Part shown: piece after piece, positions 43,038 to 48,634 of the stretch
Layout of the letters: each line of letters opens with the position of its first letter
How positions within the stretch are numbered: the first letter of the stretch is position 1
Notes under the pieces: generated by a model
Database searches by the model: none
What the model was told of the DNA's origin: nothing
Seen by the model: only the letters and a program-made list of their open reading frames with translations
Made by a program: the position numbers and the translations under genes
NCBI GenBank assembly: GCA_021847995.1
Contig: JAJZNE010000101.1
Span: forward strand, 1-48,634
Direction of reading: 5' to 3'
Length of the DNA: 48,634 nucleotides
Source of the DNA: Pseudomonadota bacterium
GTDB lineage: Bacteria; Pseudomonadota; Alphaproteobacteria; Acetobacterales; Acetobacteraceae

Positions 43038-44353
43038 AATGGCTGCTGCCCACGGCGACGCGGCTGATGCCGCTGATGATGCTGGCGTTCCTGACGCTGG
43101 CGACGGTGCAGATCATCCAGCAGCTGCACCTTTCCCCCGCCCACCTGATGCAGGCGGTGCTGGCTTGGCTGACCGAGCTCGGCGCCGCCTACGCCGCCCT
43201 CGCCGGCATCTGCTGGCTGCTGGTGCTCGGGGGTGTGGTCTATGAATGGCGCGCCGCCGCTGCCGACCGTGCAGCCACCGCGTGCGGCCGGCGCCGGCGC
43301 AAGCGACGGGGATGGATCATGGACGTGCTCGCCCGACTGACCAACCGCGCGGCACTGGAGGATCTGCTGTCCCGGCAGGAGAAGGCGACCGTGATCGATG
43401 CCGGCGCGCTCGCCGCGACGCTGCGGGCGGAGGTGATCGGCCAGGACCAGGTGTGCGAGGACATCGCCCAGCAACTGCGCCGGCGCCTCGCCCTCCAGGT
43501 GCGCGGCAAGCCGGTCGGCATCTTCCTGCTGGCCGGTCCGCCCGGCACCGGCAAGACCTATCTGAGCAAGCGGCTGGCGGCGGCACTCGGGCGCAAGCTG
43601 CTGCATTTCGACATGACGCAGATGAGCTCGCCGCACGCCGCAACGCAATTGTTCGGCTCGCCCAAGGGCTATGTCGGCTCGGACACCTTCGGCAAGCTGA
43701 CCGGCGGGCTCAAGGAAGTGCCGGACGCCGTGGTGCTGCTCGATGAGATCGAGAAGGCCCATCCGGACGTATTCAAGAAGTTCCTCACCGCCTGGAACGA
43801 CGGCCACGTCACCGAGGCGTCGAACGGCGCGCAGATCTCCACCACGCGCGCGATCTTCATGCTCACCTCCAACATCGCCACTGAGGCATTGGGAGAGATC
43901 GCGGAGCGGTTCGCCGGCGACCCCGACGCGATGCGCGCCGCCGCGACGGATGCGCTGCGGCTCGCCGGCTTCGCACCGGAGGTGCTCAACCGGCTCGATC
44001 GCATCTTCGTCTTCCGCCCGCTCGCCGGCCTCGACATCGCCCGCGTCGCAGCGCTTGAGATCGAGGCGATGATCGCCGGCTACGGGCTGGAGATCGCGAC
44101 CGGCGGCATCGACCCGGCGCTGCTGGTGGAGGTGATGCAGAAGCAGGATCGGCTTGGTCCGGGCGCCAGCGCCCGCGATCTGGTGCGCTCGATCGAGGAG
44201 ATGGTGAGCGACGGGCTGATCGAGGCGCGCCAGAACGGCGCCCGCTGCGTCCGGCTGGAGAAGGGCGAGCATGGCGTCGTCGCCCGCCCGGATGATCTGC
44301 GGGTGACGGCACGCGAGCGGTTCGCCGCCCCGGCTGCCGATCGGGCGCGCTGA
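43034..44353 (+). CDS. Membrane-tethered Clp/HSP100-type AAA+ ATPase (AAA+ trio, gene 2)
   Basis: A 439-residue protein: two N-terminal membrane helices (about 8-27 and 50-70), a basic linker (CGRRRRKRRG), then one AAA+ module like the second ATPase domain of ClpA/ClpB. Motifs are Walker A GPPGTGKT (168-175), pore loop GYVGSD (212-217), Walker B VVLLDE (233-238), sensor-1 Asn280, arginine finger Arg320 (LNRLDRIF), and sensor-2 Arg381 (SARDLVRSI). The ClpP-docking tripeptide loop expected after sensor 1 is not visible. This suggests an unfoldase or disaggregase that works at the inner membrane without ClpP. Known Clp ATPases are normally soluble, so the helix hairpin is notable. The helical part and ATPase are one frame; ATG 43034 overlaps gene 1. 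Confidence 0.88.
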   Translation: MKWLLPTATRLMPLMMLAFLTLATVQIIQQLHLSPAHLMQAVLAWLTELGAAYAALAGICWLLVLGGVVYEWRAAAADRAATACGRRRRKRRGWIMDVLARLTNRAALEDLLSRQEKATVIDAGALAATLRAEVIGQDQVCEDIAQQLRRRLALQVRGKPVGIFLLAGPPGTGKTYLSKRLAAALGRKLLHFDMTQMSSPHAATQLFGSPKGYVGSDTFGKLTGGLKEVPDAVVLLDEIEKAHPDVFKKFLTAWNDGHVTEASNGAQISTTRAIFMLTSNIATEALGEIAERFAGDPDAMRAAATDALRLAGFAPEVLNRLDRIFVFRPLAGLDIARVAALEIEAMIAGYGLEIATGGIDPALLVEVMQKQDRLGPGASARDLVRSIEEMVSDGLIEARQNGARCVRLEKGEHGVVARPDDLRVTARERFAAPAADRAR

Positions 44354-44359
44354 CGGCAC

Positions 44360-45217
44360 GTGTCCGCGATCGGGCGGCTGTGGCGCCGCGCGCCAGCGTG
44401 GCGGCTGACCCTGGCGGCAGCGGTCGCGGCCACCGGGCTTGCGGTCATGTTCCCGCCGTCACTGCCGTCCTGGCCGCTGCTGCCGCGGCCGGCGGGGAGC
44501 GCGGCCGGAGGTGCGGGGGCAGGTGCCGGGACCGCGGCGCACTACCTCCCGCAACCCGATCCGCCGGCGCCCGATTACGGTACCATCGAATCTCCCCCCG
44601 TCGGCGCCGGGCGGAGCGGCATCCTTCCCTTCGCCGGCCGCCAGGTGCCGCTGCCCGCCGGCACCTGGCAGGAACTTGTGCTCGCCCGCAGCGGCGGGGC
44701 CGATCCGGTGCAGGTGACGGTGTTCGCCCGCATCGAGGCGCGGCGCCTGAGCGGACTGATGCTGCTCGCCGCCCCCGATCCGCTGAGCGCCGCCGCCGGC
44801 CCGGTGGCCGGACCGCAACCGTGCTACGCCGCCGACGCGATCGCGCACCAGCTCATCCCCGCCGCGCCGAACCAGAGCCTGCTTGCGCATGAATGCTGGA
44901 CGATCACGCCGTTCGACCTGACTGATCCCGCGGCGCGGGCGCGGCAGGACAATGTGCTGCGCGCCGGACTGGACCGGCTCGACCGCATGGGCGTTGCGGT
45001 GCCCGAGCACATGCTGGGCACCCGCTTCCTGCGCTCGGACGAGAGCGGATGGCTGACTGCGCTGCTGCTGCTGCCGGACCGCCGCGACGAGGGGCCGGCC
45101 GCGTTGCGGCGGCTACAGGACTGGGTGAAGCACTTTGCCCCGCTGTTCCACAAGGGCTTCGACGGCACCCTGGTCGCTGCCGACCTGACGCCGGCGGTCG
45201 CGCGCGATCCCGGTTAA
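44360..45217 (+). CDS. Membrane-anchored hypothetical protein (AAA+ trio, gene 3)
   Basis: A 285-residue protein with one N-terminal membrane helix (about residues 13-33), a Gly/Ala/Pro linker (to about 75) and a soluble domain of about 200 residues. The domain has two cysteines (QPCYAADAI and HECWTITPF) that could form a disulfide if periplasmic. No family is recognised. It starts with GTG 6 bases after the AAA+ stop. Its TAA stop shares the palindrome TTAA with the stop of the convergent ABC gene. Confidence 0.8.
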   Translation: MSAIGRLWRRAPAWRLTLAAAVAATGLAVMFPPSLPSWPLLPRPAGSAAGGAGAGAGTAAHYLPQPDPPAPDYGTIESPPVGAGRSGILPFAGRQVPLPAGTWQELVLARSGGADPVQVTVFARIEARRLSGLMLLAAPDPLSAAAGPVAGPQPCYAADAIAHQLIPAAPNQSLLAHECWTITPFDLTDPAARARQDNVLRAGLDRLDRMGVAVPEHMLGTRFLRSDESGWLTALLLLPDRRDEGPAALRRLQDWVKHFAPLFHKGFDGTLVAADLTPAVARDPG

Positions 45218-45975
45218 TCCGCCGCCACGGTGCCGGTGAACCCCGGCGTCGCTTCCAGCAGGGCGCGCGTATGGGGGTGGTGCACGCGCCCCTCGGCCAG
45301 TGCCGCCGCTGTCGTCTGCTCGACCAGCCGCCCCTGCTGCATGACACCGACATGCGCGCAGAGATGGGCGATCACGGCCAGGTCATGGCTCACCATCAGC
45401 AGCGTCAGGCGGTGTTCCTGCCTGAGCCGCGTCAGCAGATTGAGGATTTCCGCCTGCACCGAGACATCGAGGGCGCTGGTCGGCTCATCCAGCAGCAGGA
45501 TCGGCGGCGCGACGATCAGCGCCCGCGCAATTGCCACGCGCTGCCGCTGCCCGCCGGACAGCTGGTGCGGAAAGCGGAAGCGATGCGCAGCCCCCAGGCC
45601 GACTTCGTGCAGCGCCGCGGCGATTCGCCGCTCCCCATCGCCAAGCCGCTGCACGCGCAGCGGGGCCGCGAGCGCCTGATCGACGGTCTGGTTGGGATGC
45701 AGCGATCCGTACGGATCCTGAAACACCATCTGCACCAGCCGCCGTGCGGCACGCGGCCGGCGCCGCGGCATCACGGTGCCGGCCAGTTCCACCGTGCCCT
45801 CGGCATGCCCAACGAGGCCGGCGATGGCGCGCAGCAGCGTCGATTTGCCGCTGCCCGATTCGCCCACCAGCCCGAACGCCTCCCCCGCCGCGACATCGAG
45901 CGAGACATCGGCGACGGCGGTGAAGCGGCGGGCACCGCTGCCGAAGCGCACACTGACGCGATCGAGGCGGATCAC
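45214..45975 (-). CDS. Peptide-type ABC transporter ATPase (DppF/OppF-like)
   Basis: A 253-residue ABC ATPase: Walker A GESGSGKS near residue 38, Q-loop FQDPYGSLHPNQTV, signature LSGGQRQRVAIARAL, Walker B ILLLDEPTSALD and H-loop VSHDL. The FQDPYGSL form is typical of the second ATPase of dipeptide/oligopeptide importers. It is shorter than usual (often 320 or more residues), with little C-terminal extension. Last gene of a four-gene minus-strand operon, overlapping the preceding ATPase gene by four bases. Confidence 0.92.
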   Translation of the reverse strand: MIRLDRVSVRFGSGARRFTAVADVSLDVAAGEAFGLVGESGSGKSTLLRAIAGLVGHAEGTVELAGTVMPRRRPRAARRLVQMVFQDPYGSLHPNQTVDQALAAPLRVQRLGDGERRIAAALHEVGLGAAHRFRFPHQLSGGQRQRVAIARALIVAPPILLLDEPTSALDVSVQAEILNLLTRLRQEHRLTLLMVSHDLAVIAHLCAHVGVMQQGRLVEQTTAAALAEGRVHHPHTRALLEATPGFTGTVAAD

Positions 45976-46820
45976 GGTTCGGCCCAGGCGGGATCACGCT
46001 GCAACTGCGGCAGCATGGTGCGGCGATGATGCAGGTCGGGCAGCGAGGCGAGCAGCCCGCGGGTGTACGGATGCGTCGCCGCGTGCAACTGCCCGGCGGC
46101 GCAGCTTTCGACGATCCGCCCGGCATACATCACCAGCACGCGGTCGCAGAACCCGGCCACCAGGTGCAGGTTGTGGCTGATCAGCAGCAGCCCCATGCCG
46201 CGCCCGCGCACGAGTTCATCGAGTACGGCGAGCACCTGCGTCTGCACCGTCGCATCGAGGGCGGAGGTCGGTTCATCGGCGATCAGCACCTCCGGCCCGG
46301 CGATCAGCATCATCGCGATCATCACACGCTGCCCCATGCCGCCCGACACTTCGTGCGGATAGAGCGCAAAGACGCGCTCCGGATCGCGGATATGCACCGC
46401 CTCCAGCATCGCCAGCGCCGCCTGCCGGGCGGCGCGTTCGCCGCCGCCGACATGGGCGCGATGCGTCTCGGCGATCTGGCGTCCCACCGTCATCACCGGA
46501 TCGAGCGCGTATTTCGGATCCTGTAGTACCATCGCGATGCGCCGGCCGCGCAGGCGGCGAAAGCCGCGTTCCGACAGGCCGCGCAGATCGGTGGCACCGA
46601 GCCGCATCTCGTCGGCGGTGATGCGGCCGGGCTTCGGCACCAGACCCATGATGGCGCGACCCGTGGTCGATTTGCCCGAGCCCGATTCGCCGACGATGCC
46701 GACCCGCTGGCGCCCCAGGGTGAAGCTCACGTCGCGCACCGCCACCACGTCGCCCTGTTCGCCGGGAAAGGTGACGCGCAGTCGGCGCACCGTGAGCAGC
46801 GGCGGAGCGCGGTCGCTCAT
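45972..46820 (-). CDS. Peptide-type ABC transporter ATPase (DppD/OppD-like)
   Basis: A 282-residue ABC ATPase: Walker A GESGSGKS near 43, Q-loop LQDPKYALDPVMTVGRQ, signature VSGGMGQRVMIAMML, Walker B VLIADEPTSALD and H-loop ISHNL. The C terminus has the HPYTRGLLASLPDL stretch typical of OppD/DppD. The start at 46820 overlaps the permease gene by four bases. The frame continues upstream within the permease gene, but MSDRAPPLLTVRRL is the natural N terminus. Confidence 0.92.
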   Translation of the reverse strand: MSDRAPPLLTVRRLRVTFPGEQGDVVAVRDVSFTLGRQRVGIVGESGSGKSTTGRAIMGLVPKPGRITADEMRLGATDLRGLSERGFRRLRGRRIAMVLQDPKYALDPVMTVGRQIAETHRAHVGGGERAARQAALAMLEAVHIRDPERVFALYPHEVSGGMGQRVMIAMMLIAGPEVLIADEPTSALDATVQTQVLAVLDELVRGRGMGLLLISHNLHLVAGFCDRVLVMYAGRIVESCAAGQLHAATHPYTRGLLASLPDLHHRRTMLPQLQRDPAWAEP

Positions 46821-47722
46821 GCGGCGCGCGAATCGGCGACATCGCGCAGCCCGTCGCCGAGCAGGTTGAAGCCGACCGAGGTGATGAAGATGGCGGCCCC
46901 CGGAATGGTCGCGACCCACCATTGATCGAGCAGCACCTGCCGCCCCGATGCCACCATCGCCCCCCATTCCGGCGCCGGCGGCTGCGTACCGAGGCCGAGG
47001 AAGCCGAGGCCGGCAGCCGTGATGATGATGCCGGCCATGTCGAGGGTGAGCCGGATCAGTACCGAGGAAAGACACAGCGGCACGATCTGCGACAGCAGGA
47101 TGCGGGCATGCGACGCCCCCTGCAGCACCGCCGCCTGCACGAACTCCGCGTCGCGCCGGGTCAGCGTTTCGGCGCGGGCGAGGCGCGCATAGGGCGGCCA
47201 GGCGGTCAGCGCGATCGCCACCACGGCGTTCTCGATCCCCGGCCCCAGCGCTGCGGCAAAGGCGAGCGCCAGCACGAGGCGCGGAAAGGCGAGGAAGATG
47301 TCGGTGATGCGCATCAGCACGGCATCGACGGCACCGCCGAAATATCCGGCCGGCAGCCCGATGCCGAGGCCGACGGGAACCACGATCACCGAGACGAGGG
47401 CAACGATGGTGAGGGTGATGCGCGCGCCGAACACGATGCGCGCGAAGATGTCGCGTCCCAGCTCGTCGGTGCCGAACGGATGCGCACGCGAGAAGAACTG
47501 GAGCCGTGCCGGCAGGAATTGCTGCGTCGCCGCGGCCGGGTCGGCCAGCAGCGGGGCGGCGATGGCGATCGCGACCAGCGCCAGCACGATCGCCAGCCCG
47601 GCCATCGCGAGGCCGTTGCGGCTGAGGCTCCGCCAGCTTCGGTACCAGCGGCCGAGCCGCGCCTGCCGCCGGCTTGCCGGTGCCGGGTCGAGCAGCCACG
47701 ACCGCAGCGTCGCGCCGCTCAC
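46817..47722 (-). CDS. Peptide-type ABC transporter permease (DppC/OppC-like)
   Basis: A 301-residue inner-membrane permease with six helices. The N-terminal anchor (LSRNGLAMAGLAIVLALVAIAIAAPLL) is followed by HPFGTDELGRDIFARIVFGARITL, a DppC/OppC signature. The cytoplasmic EAA-type loop is RRDAEFVQAAVLQGASHARILLSQIVPL. The GTG start at 47722 overlaps the preceding permease stop as GTGA. Confidence 0.93.
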   Translation of the reverse strand: MSGATLRSWLLDPAPASRRQARLGRWYRSWRSLSRNGLAMAGLAIVLALVAIAIAAPLLADPAAATQQFLPARLQFFSRAHPFGTDELGRDIFARIVFGARITLTIVALVSVIVVPVGLGIGLPAGYFGGAVDAVLMRITDIFLAFPRLVLALAFAAALGPGIENAVVAIALTAWPPYARLARAETLTRRDAEFVQAAVLQGASHARILLSQIVPLCLSSVLIRLTLDMAGIIITAAGLGFLGLGTQPPAPEWGAMVASGRQVLLDQWWVATIPGAAIFITSVGFNLLGDGLRDVADSRAA

Positions 47723-48634
47723 GCCCGCCCCCCGCCCGCCCGGCTGCGGGCACGTGGATCGACCAGGGGATAGATCAGATCCGACACCAGGTTGAGGCCG
47801 ATATAGACAACGCCGACCAGCATGGTGCCGCCGAGCACGGCGTTGAGATCGGCGTTGAACAGCGAGTTTTTCATGTAAAGGCCAAGCCCCGGCCACGCGA
47901 AAACGGTTTCCGTCAGCACTGCCCCTTCAAGCAGGCTGCCGAAGGTGAGCGCGATCACCGTCACCAGCGGCACCCAGACATTGCCGAGCGCATGCACCCA
48001 GATCACCCGCGCCGGCCGCAGCCCCTTGGCCAGCGCCGCCAGGATGTATTCCTGCCGCAACTGGCCGAGCATGAAGCCGCGCGTCATGCGGGCGACATAG
48101 GCAAGCGAGAGATAGCCGAGCAGCGACGAGGGCAGCACGAGATGCTGCACGGCGTTGACGAACACGTCGTGCTCGCCGGCGAGCAGCGCATCGACCGTGA
48201 TCAGGCCGGTGACGCTCGGCACCATGTCGTCATAGCCGACATCGAGCCGTCCCGGCCCCGCCACCCACCCGAGCCTGGCATAGAAGCCGAGCAGCCCGAC
48301 CAGCCCGAGCCAGAACACCGGCATCGAGTAGCCGAACAGGGAGACGAGGCGGATCAGATGATCCTGCCAGCGCCCCTGATGCGTCGCCGCGACGACGCCA
48401 AGCGGCACGCCGAGCGCGACACCGATCACCAGCGCGAGCAGCGACAATTCGAGCGTTGCCGGGAACACCTCCAGCATGTCGTGCAGCACCGGCTGCGAGG
48501 TGATAACCGAGGTGCCGAAATCGCCGTGCAGCACCTTCATCAGATAGCGCCAGTACTGCACCGGCAGCGGCAGGTCGATGCCGAGTTCGGCGCGCACCCG
48601 GGCATAGGTCGCGTTCGACGCCTTCGGCCCGACG
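47719..48634 (-). CDS. Peptide-type ABC transporter permease (DppB/OppB-like), partial
   Basis: 305 codons of a permease whose 5' end lies beyond the window. The missing part should contain the first helix, as the visible sequence begins VGPKASNATYARVRAELGIDL, which in this family follows it. Five more helices and the EAA loop (QLRQEYILAALAKGLRPARVIWVHAL) are visible, as is the C-terminal GTMLVGVVYIGLNLVSDLIYPLVDPR. An insertion of about 25 residues between helices (GRLDVGYDDMVPSVTGLITVD) suggests the DppB/nickel-peptide subgroup. The substrate-binding protein is presumably further upstream, outside the window. Confidence 0.93.
   Translation of the reverse strand, partial: VGPKASNATYARVRAELGIDLPLPVQYWRYLMKVLHGDFGTSVITSQPVLHDMLEVFPATLELSLLALVIGVALGVPLGVVAATHQGRWQDHLIRLVSLFGYSMPVFWLGLVGLLGFYARLGWVAGPGRLDVGYDDMVPSVTGLITVDALLAGEHDVFVNAVQHLVLPSSLLGYLSLAYVARMTRGFMLGQLRQEYILAALAKGLRPARVIWVHALGNVWVPLVTVIALTFGSLLEGAVLTETVFAWPGLGLYMKNSLFNADLNAVLGGTMLVGVVYIGLNLVSDLIYPLVDPRARSRAGGGRA

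Overview
The window is very GC-rich (third codon positions are almost all G or C). Its gene order and families point to an alphaproteobacterium, most likely of the Acetobacteraceae/Rhodospirillales. The strongest taxonomic signals are the block rpmH-rnpA-yidD-yidC-engB-argB, the block mreBCD-mrdA-rodA, and a PQQ alcohol dehydrogenase cluster tied to a caa3-type oxidase. The taxonomic call is inference from gene content; no marker RNA is present.

Layout. 1-3.2 kb: PRC-barrel protein, MFS transporter and a convergent UbiH-family hydroxylase. 3.3-5.3 kb: glnK-amtB behind a sigma-54-type promoter. 5.5-11 kb: the elongasome operon mreB, mreC, mreD, mrdA (PBP2), rodA. 11-13.2 kb: LysE-type exporter and an orphan histidine kinase, both on the minus strand. 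13.3-17.5 kb: rpmH, rnpA, yidD, yidC, engB, argB. 17.6-26.4 kb: a long operon of overlapping genes: ctaG, CoxB-cytochrome c fusion, CoxA, CoxC, a small membrane protein, a lipoprotein cytochrome c, a XoxF-like PQQ alcohol dehydrogenase with the lanthanide aspartate, a XoxG-like cytochrome, a XoxJ-like binding protein and a GlcG/HbpS protein. It reads as a complete periplasmic alcohol-to-oxygen electron path. 26.4-31.5 kb: enolase-superfamily enzyme, Nudix hydrolase, a FixJ-type regulator preceded by a G-rich tandem repeat, murA, dcd and small proteins. 31.6-35.8 kb: a small Cys-rich protein, tRNA-Leu(UAA), a D-2-hydroxyacid dehydrogenase, a class A PBP and a metallo-beta-lactamase-fold protein. 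35.9-40.7 kb: minus-strand operon tmk-holB-metG-tatD-PhnP-like hydrolase. 40.9-42.3 kb: CHAP-domain protein, a candidate structured small RNA, recX. 42.4-45.2 kb: three overlapping or closely spaced genes for membrane-anchored proteins, the middle one a membrane-tethered Clp/HSP100-type AAA+ ATPase. 45.2 kb to the end: a dipeptide/oligopeptide-type ABC transporter, running off the window in its first permease.

The most unusual signals are: (1) an oxidase subunit I that has lost both the K-channel lysine and the D-channel glutamate, in one operon with a lanthanide-type alcohol dehydrogenase; (2) the membrane AAA+ trio; (3) an apparent ORF-less structured RNA with promoter, C-rich anti-Shine-Dalgarno-like stretch and the best intrinsic terminator in the window; (4) five perfect 15-bp repeats able to form G-quadruplexes, directly against a response-regulator start codon. 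No insertion sequence, CRISPR array, phage gene or origin was seen, and no gene-free stretch exceeds about 300 bases. The longest are 40653-40943 (one short inverted repeat at 40703-40718, otherwise nothing recognised) and 41487-41775 (the RNA candidate).
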